Of a stretch of 64,000 nucleotides of DNA, positions 50,281 to 62,255 are shown one piece after another. Position 1 is the stretch's first letter. The number at the start of each line of letters is the position of its first letter. Both the position numbers and the translations under genes were made by a program. The DNA comes from Dastarcus helophoroides (Eukaryota > Arthropoda > Insecta > Coleoptera > Bothrideridae): positions 41,095,435-41,159,434 of the forward strand of contig CM053325.1 in assembly GCA_028583605.1 (NCBI GenBank), written 5' to 3'. Under the pieces are notes generated by a model that had not been told where the DNA came from, made no database searches, and worked only from the letters and a program-made list of their open reading frames with translations.

Positions 50281-51040
50281 AGGAAAATAATTCTTAGAAC
50301 CAATAAAACAAAGTACTTCAAAGGCAGAATAAGTTCAAGTGTATTGCACTTTTTAAGAAAAATCAACAATATACGCACACAAGCTAAGAGTATCTCTCAC
50401 AAAATTTCTTATTCCGATCTTAGGTTATTGACACTATTGATGTAAAAGAAAGTGCTCACTTTGTTTCGTACAGTTTCTTACAAAAGTTGGTAAATTTTAC
50501 CTTTGAAATCTATTTAACATACTCGATTCATGAATACAAATATTAAAATATTGGTTAAGTTCTAGCACAAACAAAAGCAGAATTAACACAGGCTGGACCT
50601 AAGTCCACCAGAAAATGCTAAGTAAACAAACGAAAAAAAGGGCTGTAGGTAACATATCAAGCCGTATTTTAATTTAGGAAAAATCCAAAGGACTGACACG
50701 CTGATATCCATCAACGCATATCCTAAAATTTGTTGTCCTCCTTGACAGATGATATGCCACCACTTACAAAACCAACAGCTGCATGTTTGTGGCCTAGCCA
50801 CAAGCACTATCTCTACTGAAAATTTAAACCGTAACAGAACATGTTCGAATAATAGGAATCATAAAAGATTCAAGCTGAGTAAGATATTTAAAAGAATATA
50901 AGGAATCGGACACTGTCAAAGAGAAGGCTTGTAAACCTATAAATGATCAAATATTTCTAAATTTTAGTAATGTTTTATTTATGTAATAGAGTGTGGCAAA
51001 ATCTAATTTTTTTTCAAAAATATTTGCTATCTATAGTTGA
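50281..51040. other. Spacer, no gene recognised
   Basis: AT-rich. The minus-strand frame at 50583-50807 is cysteine-rich by chance and matches nothing I know. Confidence 0.3.
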
Positions 51041-51042
51041 CA

Positions 51043-51497
<455 letters not shown>

Positions 51498-51499
51498 TT

Positions 51500-52674
51500 G
51501 ATTAATCTAAAAACTTTATCACGTTTAAACGATTTTAAGTTTTTTTTTTAATTTTTATGCTTTTAGCATTTTTAATTTATAAATTTGAAAACGATCATAA
51601 TTATTTTCCGATTTAACGCCTTCATTACATTCCAATCCACACCTTATTAATAACTTAATGCATTTTCAGAAGTTCGTTAAATAAGGACGCGACACCATCG
51701 GTACCAATCATAAACTTATATTTGAATATCTGAAATTCAATTTTCTCCGACAATATTCTCTCGATTGAAATGCAGATGGATTGGCTTATGTAGGGAACGT
51801 GGTGAAAGCATATGCCGATGATCCCATGGTCCTCCTGAGACACTATTCTGCATAATACACACATTGTGTTTCACGTGCATATCCTTGCCTCTGTTGGCTT
51901 GTTGAAATGTAAGTAGCTACCATAAAGAAAGAAACCACGGAATATTCAGCATGGCTTGAATAATAAAGAAGTTAAAAAATGTCTACTCATCATAATGTAG
52001 GAAATTAGACAATTAGACTGACAGGTCTTTATCAGTTCTCCAACAACTTTTCTTAATTATTCACATCTCGAGAGAATTTAGTTAACTGTTTATAGAAGTA
52101 AGGACATACATAAGCTATTTCAGAAAAGTAAATATTAAATATTTTTGAAACTTTATAAAAAGATTTAAAAACAAAACCGAAATTTGGATACTTTCCCTCT
52201 ACAAACGTTCATCTATTCTCAATGTAGTGGCGGAAAATACAGAATAATATATTCTATTAGGTACTATTCAAGGCTCAATCTCCTCATTATAATCCAAACT
52301 CAGAAAGTAACGAATTATTTCGAGAATCAGCAAACAGAATCGGCGAAAGTTTCATATTATTTCCAGTGAATGGACTGTTTTCAGTCAAACTTATTTGATC
52401 CATCTGCGATTATTAACCTTAACTTGTTGAATGCAGCAAAACTTTCGCAATACTATTTACTTCGAAAGTTGCCTAGTTAAAAACAATCCCAGGCTTGGTC
52501 ATATTATTGTGGCTGGTGCGAGGGCGGAATGATAATTGAAAAGTGTACTAGTAATGAAGGACCTGAAAGTTTGATATATTTTGTGCAACAAAAGTTTATA
52601 TATTTTTGATTTTTTTCTTTACGCCCTAGATTATATCAGTGTTCAATATTACCAACGACTTTATATTATTTGAG
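51500..52674. other. Spacer, no gene recognised
   Basis: AT-rich. Short frames at 51655-51864 and 52184-52369 have no recognisable domain. Confidence 0.3.
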
Positions 52675-52679
52675 TTAAA

Positions 52680-53326
52680 GGCTCCCTCAGACCAACGCGG
52701 AAAAGTCGTAGCACTTGCCACATTTTGCTCGGCTTACGATTCGCATCATATTGTTTCCACGGCGCTAAATAGACGACTTCAAACTAGCACGCTTTTTTTC
52801 GTTTAAACGACGAATTGTCTGCGAATTTATTTGCACCGAATCTAATTCGCAGCTGACTGCGTTTTTTGCCGGATTCGTAGTAGTTTCGCAGTGTCTATAA
52901 ATAAGAAAATATCTAAAATAGAAAATTTATTAAATAATTGATTCTAAAGTATCATTCTACGTACAATAGAGTATGATTAATCATAAAATTTTATAAGCTA
53001 TATCTGGTTGCCCATCTCTTTAAATAAAATTAATTTTTTGTACGATTTCATGGATTTCTTTTTATTCTCTTTCCAATCATATAAATTAAAATTGTCTTTG
53101 AGTGAACATTTTTAAGGAACGTGCATTTTTTTCATTAAATGATCTACATTTTTTTATATTGCGTTATTTTGTTTTTAACAATAGCTTTCAATCTTTTGGA
53201 TGTTGAAAATATGATGCGATTATATTCGCTTTGGTGTGAGGTTCCCTACGGATTCGGGCAAGTGTTTCGCTTCGAATTTTTCGTTGCGAACCCGTTGCGA
53301 ATAAATCGCGTTTGTTTGGGGGAGCC
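52680..53326. mobile_element. 647-bp MITE with GGCTCCC termini
   Basis: The left end GGCTCCCTCAGACCAACGCG matches the complement of the right end (GGCTCCCCCAAACAAACGCG). It is flanked by TTAAA on both sides (52675-52679 and 53327-53331). The interior has several inverted TTCGC words but no transposase. The frame 53139-53330 is fortuitous. The ends resemble PIF/Harbinger-type elements (TWA target, which TAA within TTAAA would satisfy), but a family producing a 5-bp duplication cannot be ruled out. Confidence 0.75.
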
Positions 53327-53460
53327 TTAAAGTGAAATCTGCGTTGCTTAAAAAAGTTATACAGTATGAACTATAAGTAAAGGACACAGAGCAAGAGTGG
53401 ATTAAATTACAAAAAAAAATAATGTGACTTATCTGAAGTTACAATTTACCAAAAACACTA

Positions 53461-53730
53461 AGCCCTCGCGGAACTCAGAGCATTAAATTAATAAAATCTA
53501 TTCATAAAGAACGTTTTCATCCGTATGCTTCCGGAGAAAATATTTCAGGGAAAGGAATTCAGCAAAAATATAATAATAACCTTGTAGAGTATGTATATGG
53601 GGATGACGTTAATCAATTAGTCGATAGATGTCGGCTTCTACACGCTTCTCAGCAAGCTGGAAATAGTAGTTGTTATAATGAAATTAACTCTATTCGAGAA
53701 GAGCTGTTAGAACGTGGCATTATTGAATAA
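53461..53730 (+). pseudogene. Remnant ORF 1 of an integrase-bearing element
   Basis: An open stretch of 89 codons to a TAA at 53728-53730, without a clear start codon. It contains GKGIQQKYNNN and a C-terminal RLLHASQQAGNSS...NEI segment. I recall similar small ORFs beside chromodomain-integrase genes in arthropod genomes, but I cannot name the protein. It is followed at 54 bases by the coiled-coil ORF on the same strand, so the three frames form one decayed element. Confidence 0.45.
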
Positions 53731-53783
53731 TATTTAGCTAACCTATATAAACATCGATTAATTAATTTTACTTCATTTTCAAT

Positions 53784-54497
53784 ATGGGTATTGATAAGTT
53801 TGGTCACTCGGATTCCTTGCTTGGAAAATCGAATAAAAAGAAACAAAGTATAGTGCAAATTCCCTATACATTAAATGGGGATTATAATTTTGAAAGCCAT
53901 CGCCTATGTAACGTAGGAGCGCCCAAAGACCATGAAGATGCTGCAACGATGATTTACGTAACAAGAGAAATTAACAGTTTATTTAAACAAGTTGAAGGAA
54001 AATTAATTGCTGAAAGAGAAGAGAGAAATTTTTATACAGCAAAGTTAAAGGAAAGTGTAAACAAAGCTTTCAACCAACTAAATTCTAAAATTTCCAAGAC
54101 ATTCTTTGACGTTAAAAAGGAAATAAAGTTGGTCGACAAAATATTAAAAAGGGAACATGAGAAGTGGACGAGTAAATTTGAGGGACTTACAAATCACTTA
54201 TTGGTACAACTAAAACAGCAAGCAGATTTTTATGATAAAGTTGCACAAAAAACTATAGCCGAATTGAAACAAGACCAAAGCAATATTAAAAAACTTCAAG
54301 AGTCGTTATTCGATCATTGAGATTCTGTTAAAAATCTGCAAACGTCCTTGAATAGGATCGGTGATATCCTTAATCAAATGAGCACCAATTATAATGTACT
54401 GCATGGTAATGTGGACACATTGCAAGAGAAATACAATAAAATTATTTCGGACATAAATGAAAATTCTCTTAGTAAAATTATCGATCAAAGCATATAA
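53784..54497 (+). pseudogene. Remnant ORF 2, coiled-coil protein
   Basis: Starts MGIDKFGHSDS. A YTLNGDYNFESHRLCNVG segment (about residues 28-50) is followed by a long charged, helical region (residues 70-178) with heptad-like spacing. The frame is cut by a TGA at 54318-54320 but continues in the same frame to a TAA at 54495-54497 (about 237 codons in all). The N-terminal pattern resembles fibre- or tail-like structural proteins found with integrase-bearing arthropod elements. This is recollection rather than a database match. One nonsense change separates it from an intact frame. Confidence 0.5.
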
Positions 54498-54574
54498 AGA
54501 AAAATTAATTGGAGATGTCATGAAAATGTTACATATTAAATAGCTGTATCTGACCTAATAAGCAATAATATAAG

Positions 54575-55246
54575 ATGAGTAAGCAACAAGTCGAGAAGGA
54601 ACTACAGAAATCTATAAGAAAAAAATTCCCTAGGAGAAAAACGGTTATTAAAGGTTTAGGTGATTTATGGCAAAATCGATTTAGCTGAATTGATAGATTA
54701 TGCTAAGCAAAATAAAGGATACAAATATATTCTTGTTGTAATTGAACAAATTGTTTAGTTTACATGGAAAACACAAGTGGATTGATTATTTAAGAAATGT
54801 TGTTGACAAATTTAACAATACGAAACATCGAACTATTGGAATGGAACTTTCAGAAGTAAATAAGAAGAATAAGAAACAACTGCCTAATACAACGTTCAGC
54901 AATATTAAAAGTGCTGGAATTCAAAAATTTAAAGTTGGTGACATTGTTCGAATAAGCAAAGCTAAACATGTATTTGCTAAGGGATATACACCCAACTGGA
55001 CTACGGAATTATTTAAAATAAGACAAGTTCGAATAACAAATCCCACGACTTATTTACTCGAAGATGTTCGAGGACACCTGATTAGCGGAGGTTTCTATTT
55101 GAAGAATTACAGAAAACTCAACAGGCGGACGTTTACTTAGTGGAAAAAGTTTTGCGTAGAAAAGGACAGAAACCCTACGTAAAGTGGTTAGGTTTAGACA
55201 AATCCCATAATAGTTGGATTAATTCAAATGACGTATTTTTGAAATA
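54575..55246 (+). pseudogene. Chromodomain integrase (rve-type), internally deleted
   Basis: Pieces in order: N-terminal IRKKFPRRKTVIKGLGDLWQ (54575-54680); after a frame change, IDLAELIDYAKQNKGYKYILVVI (to about 54743), which contains the first catalytic Asp; then directly the post-catalytic part from 54742 (KHKWIDYLRNVVDKFNN...). The expected middle, with the second Asp and the Glu, is missing. The C-terminal SH3-like segment (KVGDIVRISK...) runs to about 55120. After a further frame change comes a chromodomain (KVLRRKGQKPYVKWLGLD, aromatic KW and SW positions) ending at 55246. Such integrases occur in Maverick/Polinton-type and related self-synthesising elements. Deletion and frameshifts make it dead. 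Confidence 0.7.
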
Positions 55247-55273
55247 AGCAAGAAACATCTCAATTGTAAGCAG

Positions 55274-55567
55274 AATGTCTTCGGAGATGGGTGTAGTTTT
55301 AAAATACCAAGATGGTAAACTATTAAAGGAGTTTGGCTTGGATGAATGAAAACAATTTCCATAGTATATACTAAATTCTGTCAGACCTTTGGACTTGGCA
55401 AGTGTGTGAGAATATTTACCCGAGAAGTTTAAAAATTCTGCTGCTCTGAAAGGAAGATTGCCTTGCATGGAACATTACAATAGACCTGGGGATATATCTC
55501 ACTTCGATGGACCTCCACCATCTAGGATCAGATGTGCAGAATGCAAGAAAAATATAATACAAAATTG
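55274..55567 (+). pseudogene. Remnant ORF 4 with zinc-ribbon-like C-terminus
   Basis: An ATG at 55274 opens a short frame (MSSEMGVVLKYQDGKLL...) stopped at 55348-55350. After a frame change, a second piece from about 55419 reads SAALKGRLPCMEHYNRPGDI, then SHFDGPPPSRIRCAECKKNI, ending in TGA at 55565-55567. The CAEC pair and an upstream Cys/His suggest a small zinc-binding fold. Position directly after the integrase suggests it belongs to the same element. Function unknown. Confidence 0.4.
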
Positions 55568-55899
55568 ACTTGTACTTTTATTACAGTTATTGAAATAAAA
55601 ATTTTTCCTAATAACTTGTTTTATTACTTTGTAATTTAATCTACTTTAAAGATGTCCGATTGAAACAAAATTTCATGATATATTACAATTTATTATCGAT
55701 TGATATTTATATTTTAATTTTGTTTCTTCATAAGTCAAGCTTTATTGCGCATTTATATTCTGAATTTTTTTTTTTTTCAGTTTCACAATTTTCAATTTTT
55801 TCCCCCGTTTATATCTAAGGTTAAAATAAAGCAATTAAATTTTAATATTTATTTATTTCATCTTGTGTAAGATAAACATAAAAATATATTCCTTGACTA

Positions 55900-56530
55900 A
55901 ACTTTGACCTTCGGTGAAAATGAGTCATCTTTAAAAATAAATGTTAACGTTCAATGCCTTTTACGATAATGTAATTTAAGCTTTATTTGTTTTACTTCAG
56001 TTCAGATGAACTAACCTTGAAAGTATCTCTACATGTGTCATGTTTAAAAATAACTTTGACCTTTGGATGAGTCACGTCTATAAATAACTCTATTTAGGTT
56101 CTTTGTACTATATCAGTTCATTCCCCTTAACCTTGAAAGTATCCTATTGCCGTAAAGTTTTATGACTCGGGCTATAACCTTGAAAGTCTCGTATTGCCTT
56201 ACAGTTCTTTGACTTTTGGAAATATAGTATTGCCTTAAAGTGCTACGACTTCATTAATGTTTTTTGACTTGGACTATAACCTTGAAGGTAACGTATTGCT
56301 TAAAGTTCTATGAGTTCATTAATGTCATTTAACTTGTGTTATTACTCATTCGAGTTAACCTTGAAAGTATCGTTTGCCTTAAAGTTCTATGACCTCGGAA
56401 GTGTCATATTACCTGAGTTCATTGACCCCAGAAGTGTCACATTACCTCGAAAGTATTACCTTAAAGTTCTGTGACCTTGAAAGTATCGCATTTCCTAAAG
56501 TTCTTTAACCTCGGAAGTATCATATTACCT
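55900..56530. repeat. Degenerate minisatellite with AACCTTGAAAGTATC units
   Basis: At least six units near 56012, 56126, 56175, 56278, 56355 and 56472 share [T/A]AACCTTGAAAGTATC followed by TTGCCTTAAAGTTCTATGAC-like sequence. Unit length varies (50-110 bases) because of deletions and inserted TTCATTAATGTCA pieces. The first third (55900-56110) has a related but more diverged unit around TTTGACCTT..GATGAGTCA. No coding capacity. Confidence 0.7.
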
Positions 56531-56767
56531 GGAGCCTACTGCGCATGCGTTAGAATTTAAATTTCCCGCCGTTTGTGGTCCAGAACTCTCCTAGGTACAC
56601 TACTTTCGCAGCATGCTTTAAAATAAAACAAATCAGACATATAAGAAAATAGTTTAAGTCGTAATTAACACCCGGTAATTTAATGTAATTTGCAGATCAA
56701 AAAAAAACTAAATGCTCGATAAAAATTTTAAAATCCAGTATAAAATACTAAGAAATGCATTGCATAT

Positions 56768-57104
56768 TGTAACAAAATGTAATTATAAAATTTAGTTGGG
56801 AAATTTCAAGAGAATTTAATAAAGAGAACCGGCCGCGATATTAAATCAAACGGCAGATAAGCGCTGCAGAAATTTCGGCAAACGATAAGCCTTATCTGCA
56901 GGATTTTTTTAGAAAATGAATAGGGATCTATATATAGGGGGTCCGGTTGGCTTTTCCTCAGTTAGTTATTCAAGTTAGAAGTCAATAAATAAGTTAGTTA
57001 ATTAAACAGTGTTAGTGAATTGCAGTTGTAGTGTTCCGAGTTCAGTTTAGAAATAAAGTGGTTATAATTCACGTGTTAATCATTCGAACCGGTAACGCTC
57101 AACA
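56768..57104 (+). mobile_element. Solo LTR of a gypsy-type element, copy 2
   Basis: 337 bp, from TGTAACAAAATG to GCTCAACA, flanked by ATAT on both sides (56764-56767 and 57105-57108). It is homologous to the minus-strand solo LTR at 26033-26370. CTATATATAGG (about 56928) is a likely TATA region, and GAAATAAAG near the 3' end a possible poly(A) signal. The two copies differ at many positions, so they are not recent. Confidence 0.85.
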
Positions 57105-57109
57105 ATATT

Positions 57110-58560
57110 TATTAAAACTACAATATAAAATATACAATTTACACGCTAAGTTTGATTGGTTATTTATTCAAATATGTTCTCAATAAAAATATAAATGTTT
57201 GATAAATTTATATTCCCTATTAAATAACATTTGAAATGTAAATGCTTGATAACTAATGTTCATTATTAAATCAAATTGGCCATGAAGTAATAGGTGTGTC
57301 GCATTGCGAATACAGAGTGTTTCAGTAGAAATTTCCCGTCTGGATAATGCCGGAATCAAAAGAAAGACTAAAAAAAAATCTGAGGCAGGTCGATTATTTT
57401 CAGAAGGACATATGATGGCATAAGTTCTTGTGTCTTGTAAGTTACTCATTAGGCGGGGAGTAAAATACCCTCAAATTTTAGATGGCACCCTATGTTCAAT
57501 GAAACCTCATTTTAAAGATTTTTCAATTCTGCTCACGACAACATACGATTTTTTAAATTTAACCAAACAGAATATTAAATATTTTAGGAAGCATTAGCAT
57601 TAGAATTTACTACTAGGCATTTCCTAAGTAATCAAGCCTCTATAATTGTTTAACAAATATTTATTAATTAAGAAACCTTTGGATTGGTTTATCAAGCCTA
57701 CTTTATTTTTATCAATATTCATTAATTATAGAACCGTGTGGATTTCATACAAAGCAATTATTTTATTTATCGAGGGTCTGTATTTTTTATCAAAACATTA
57801 TTATTTTAACAAGTACCCACATTTTATATCGAGCACGCATTATATTTATTGAGGGTCTATTATTTTTATCAAATATTTAGTTTCTTACCGTGCTTTTGGA
57901 TAAATTAACTGAAAAATGAAACATCCATTGGAAAAAAATATCGAACGTTTAATTTGTTTCCAAATGGTTTATATTAAATATTGCTTTACTGATCTTTATA
58001 TTGCACACATTTATTTTTAATTTCTAATGCAAATTAAAAAAAAATATTAAAGCAAATATTATTTTCAAAAATAAAGGAGTAACAAATGATCTCTGGCTAG
58101 AAAGAAGGATTGTAATCAATTTAAAATCTGACTGCCTCTTGTTGAAATTCATATCCAAATAAGTACTTTGACCACCGAGATCATTAGAATTTTCTTGTGC
58201 AGACACAAAGACCATATTTCGCATCTTATGGTTAAAAATATATTAATGTCTTAATTTTTTGCATGATTTTATTGAGATTTTCAAAATTTAGGTAATAATA
58301 TTATCAACAAAGTAATATTTGACATAATTTATTTTAAAAGCAGTCTTATTATTATTTTGTTCAATCCTACTTCAAAAAGCTAATATCTACGTAATTTAAA
58401 ACAAGGGCACTTTAAATTTTAAAGGCAAGAAATGGTTGCTCGCATTAACTTTCAAAAAGTATGCCTTTTTTCTTATTTACGTAAAAAATATGGAGACGTG
58501 AAACTAATTACTTAAAATAAATATACATAGATAAACAAAAAGGTTATGAATAAGATGATT
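57110..58560. other. AT-rich spacer, no gene recognised
   Basis: Words such as TTATTGAGGGTCTA / TTATCGAGGGTCTG recur near 57770 and 57848 as a short local direct repeat (about 70 bases apart). Otherwise nothing seen. Confidence 0.3.
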
Positions 58561-58564
58561 TAAG

Positions 58565-58845
58565 AGTCATGGAGTACAGGATGACACCCCTTGTCAGCTA
58601 TTAATATTACGTTAGTAAATTAGGATTTGTAAACTGAAGAAACCCTATTCTGCTAAATTTCATACCCGTATTATAAGTTGTTCAATAGTTAAACGAAAAA
58701 ATCGGAATTTATTTTTTTAACTTTGACACCCTGTATCTCGGTTAGTATCGATTTTTGGTATGGGATAAATTGGGCTAAATCACTTTTTGATACGAAAAAT
58801 CCACTCTTGCTCTGTGTTACTTATGGTCCAACCTGTATATAAATA
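58565..58845 (+). repeat. Dispersed repeat, copy 2
   Basis: Homologous to 3590-3755 from about 58675 on (ACTTTGACACCCTGTATCTC, CGGTTAGTATC, AAAATCCACTCTTGCTCTGTG). The ends GTACAGGATG (about 58573) and AACCTGTAT (about 58831) could be its terminal inverted repeats with TA targets. Confidence 0.5.
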
Positions 58846-58848
58846 TAC

Positions 58849-59944
58849 AGGATGTTAATTAAGATGTTAATAGTGAAGGAGCATAATTTTTAAACTATTA
58901 AAAAAAAGTTTAGATTAACATAGGTCCGGAACCACTTAAATTTTGAGATACAGGGTGTTAAAAATTAAGAAAAAAATTGATTTTTCCTTTAATACATCCA
59001 AATTGCTTGAAATATTTTTTTTTGAATTTCAGTAGATACTAACCAGATATAAAATGGGCAATTTCTGCAGAAAAAGTATTTGCTCTACTTGCATCAGTGG
59101 CGTCAACGCCAACATGTCTTTGAGTACGCTTAACAAGAAAACTGGCACTCCACTACTTTTTTGCAAAACAAATATCAATTTGATAAACAACTTTCATTTC
59201 TTGGCAAAAATGCTTTCTAGGCTTTTTTTCGCCTGTCAAAAGGTTTTCCATAAAAAAATTATTTAGCTTTGAAAACCATGAGCTTTCTTATTTTATGCTA
59301 TGGGTTTAATAATTATTTAAAATAGTCACTTCTAAAAAACATGTAAATTTAATTTATTTTAGATAAATTTTTGTTAAAAAGCCACAATGATTAAAATTTT
59401 TTTAAATAAGACATTAAATTCGTGGTAAAGGATTATGACGCGCCCATTGAAATGCAAGGAAATGCATTTTATTTTTTTAATGAATAACCATTCGTCGAAC
59501 GAAAAAAGTTAAGAAAAAATTTTTACTAATGATTAACATATCTAAAGAAAGACCATATTAGTTTTGAAAAACAAATCAGTAGCGTGATTTTTTTTTCTCT
59601 TATGTTCTTGACTAAAAATGTTAAAGAACATGTTAATCGAAAACCGTTTGTCATACGAAAAAAAATTAAGAAAACATTTTTACCATGAAAGAAAGGTTTT
59701 TTATGAAACAACTTCCTATTAAAAAAAACAGTCACGTACCATTTTTTTTTCCTTAAGAATACTCGAGGGCATATTGGCGCAAACGCCACTGATATAAGTA
59801 GAACAAATATTTGTCCTTCAAAAAATGGCTAGTTACTTTCTACCAAAATTCAAGAAAATATTTTTAAAGGTTTCAAAGTATTTAAAGAATGACCCAAAGA
59901 TTACGCTACTTAAGTGTTGGCATATTATTCGAAAACACTCTGTA
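58849..59944. mobile_element. Inverted-repeat (foldback) element
   Basis: The left arm (about 59040-59250: TTTGCTCTACTTGCATCAG, GTGGCGTCAACGCCAACATG) is matched in inverse orientation by the right arm (about 59640-59850: CATATTGGCGCAAACGCCAC, TGATATAAGTAGAACAAAT). Outer ends read TACAGGATGTT and, inverted, TACAGAGTGTT. Arms are long and imperfect, and the centre is AT-rich. It is a non-autonomous DNA element. The frames 59054-59266 and 59526-59789 are two readings of the arms, not genes. Confidence 0.6.
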
Positions 59945-62050
59945 TGTAGAAGGGAATCCACAGAGTAAGCGAAACATCATGAAATCTTTTGTACTAAACC
60001 TCTTTGCTTATCGTGTTACGCACAAATTCGTCAAGCGTGAGACAAAACAGGCCTTTGCTTTCGATCTCATTTGAAATGAAATTGCAAGTTTTCCAGGAAA
60101 TGTCAAGATAAATCAAGCTGTAGAGTTCAAACTTGGCATTAGTGGCGTATTTATAGTGACTTCTTTTATCGATTGACTTCGAAATTTTCCCAATGCTTTT
60201 ATATTTGCTGGCATATTACTTTTCGCGATATTTACTGACTGCCAGAGTTAACGAGTTTGGCAGATGGAAAAAATGACGTGCTCTAACTTCGCGTGTAAAT
60301 ATCTACTGGAACAATACGAGGAGATAACGGATATTTTTTAACTACAAGACAATTCGAATGGAAAAGCACTCGCATTTAGAGAGCCTTTGCACAAAATGTT
60401 GACCTAATTTGTCCTATTGGAATTACTTCTTTACCCTATTCCTGCGTTTGACATTAAGCCTGAAGGCGCTGAATTTAAAATATATTGTTTAAATTGGGGT
60501 AAAATGTTAGCAAAGGTAAATTTGTCATTTTTAAATATATGGATATTTTTTAAAGAAAAATCCATTCGCGCGGAATAATAAGCTGACATTTTAAATGAGG
60601 AGAAAGTGAGAAAAATTCCACTCTGTAAGGAACTCAGGAGTTCTTGAAATGCCTAGTTTCAATTAAAGGTGAACATTTGCATAATATTCTAATATTAAAA
60701 AAACATTAAATATCAAAATTTCTATTTGACAAGTCAAAATTTAAAAAAAAATTAATATAAATTAATAAGCACGTTATCAATATTTCAACTTTCTTTAAAC
60801 ATCTTTCAGAGAAATTTTGAAAGAAAAAACTCAAATATTCGAGACTGAAATTAAAATTGAAAAAAGTTTCTTAACATAAATTTTGAGTTGTTTTCTAAAT
60901 TTTGACATTGTTCTGAAAGTATTAGGTGAAAATTTGATTCAATTCATTTTTTTTTCTAAAATTTTAACATATATCTTGACTTTTTGTAAAAATCTTGATT
61001 TAGTTTATTAAAATGTTCACTCGATCATAAAGTTTTTAATATTGAACTTAAACTAAAACCCTATCCTCAAAATTTCGTATTAGGAAAAAAAAATTTTTAT
61101 ATATGTGACCAATTTTTCGCAAAATGCATTTTCCTAAAAATTATGTCTCTAAAAATAAAATTTTAAATCTGGTTTCTAACATTTATACTAAAAGAATCTA
61201 AAAAATCGAACTTTAATGAGGAAACTTTGACATATTAAAATTAATTTTTGAAGTTAAAAAAAATAATATTCAACATTTTATTAGATTTACGAGATTAAAC
61301 CTTTAAACTTAATTTTTAAAACAAAGATTAAAATTTTTTTTAATACAAAATTTTCAATTATTCCCAGGGTTATGATATTTTCTTTGAAATTTCATATTTA
61401 AATCTGAATTTGATCTTAAACTCTAAAGTTCTAAGTTGCAAAATTCTAAAATTGTTAAACAACATTTATCTGCTAAAATGAAAATTCTACCTGAAAAATC
61501 AAAATTTTATAAAGCTAAATTATTGAAAAAATATGAAGATTTCCTGCATAATCTTCACATTTCAGCAGGATTCCCAAAAAATTAACATTAATTCCGAAAA
61601 TTTATAATTGGAATGAGATTTTTCTTTAAAGTTTGAAGTCGTAATTTCAAGAATAATCCGATTTTAGGCTTTCAATTTATATTGGCGTAACTACGATTTT
61701 GTCCTAGGGGCACAAAGTATGTGTCGAATATTTATGGGGTAGGCAGGGAACTATATAAGGTGGGCATCTAATGAATTACAAGCATCAACAATGTATATTT
61801 CGATTTTTCTAGGGTGAGCAATGAACTTTCTGAAGTAGGAATTTCTCACCCTTGCCCTTCCCTTCTTTTTGGTAAACATGAGACTTGAAATTTACAGTGA
61901 GAATGTTGACTTTTTTAAATGTCGATCTTGAATAAGAACTAGAATTTCGAACACAAATCAAAAGTTTTTGTTTTCGTCGAATATGAAGATGTTAAAGGTT
62001 TATTTTTGATGGAACGGACTGGTCCTTGGTTATCTTCAAAAATTGAAACA
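59945..62050. other. AT-rich spacer, no gene recognised
   Basis: No domain or clear repeat was seen. The stretch 60700-61650 is extremely A/T-rich. Confidence 0.3.
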
Positions 62051-62097
62051 CAGAACTTGTCCCCTGAAACCAAGAAAAATTAAAAAACACAACAAAG

Positions 62098-62146
62098 GTT
62101 GCTCTAACGCGTTTCGACAGCCAAGCTGTCATCTTCAGAGAGAAAC
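62098..62146 (-). ncRNA. Hammerhead ribozyme-like motif, core intact
   Basis: Minus strand: GUUUCUCU, core CUGAAGA, one extra U, stem II GACAGC-UUG-GCUGUC (perfect 6 bp), GAAA, CGCGUU, then AGAGCAAC. The outer strands form stem I with 7 of 8 pairs. The ACGCGU palindrome would give stem III in a dimer. It lies downstream of the Penelope-like ORF on the same strand, the expected place. Confidence 0.7.
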
Positions 62147-62255
62147 TAACATCTAATCTTAAAATTAACCCTTATATACTAAGAATATTCACTTCGTGCG
62201 TGATCGGCCGCACCCGAACGCGCATCCAATCAACACGTCGTTGTGTCACAATTTC

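Noticed and set aside
53139..53330. 63-codon plus-strand ORF
   Set aside because: Lies within and ends at the right terminus of the MITE at 52680-53326.
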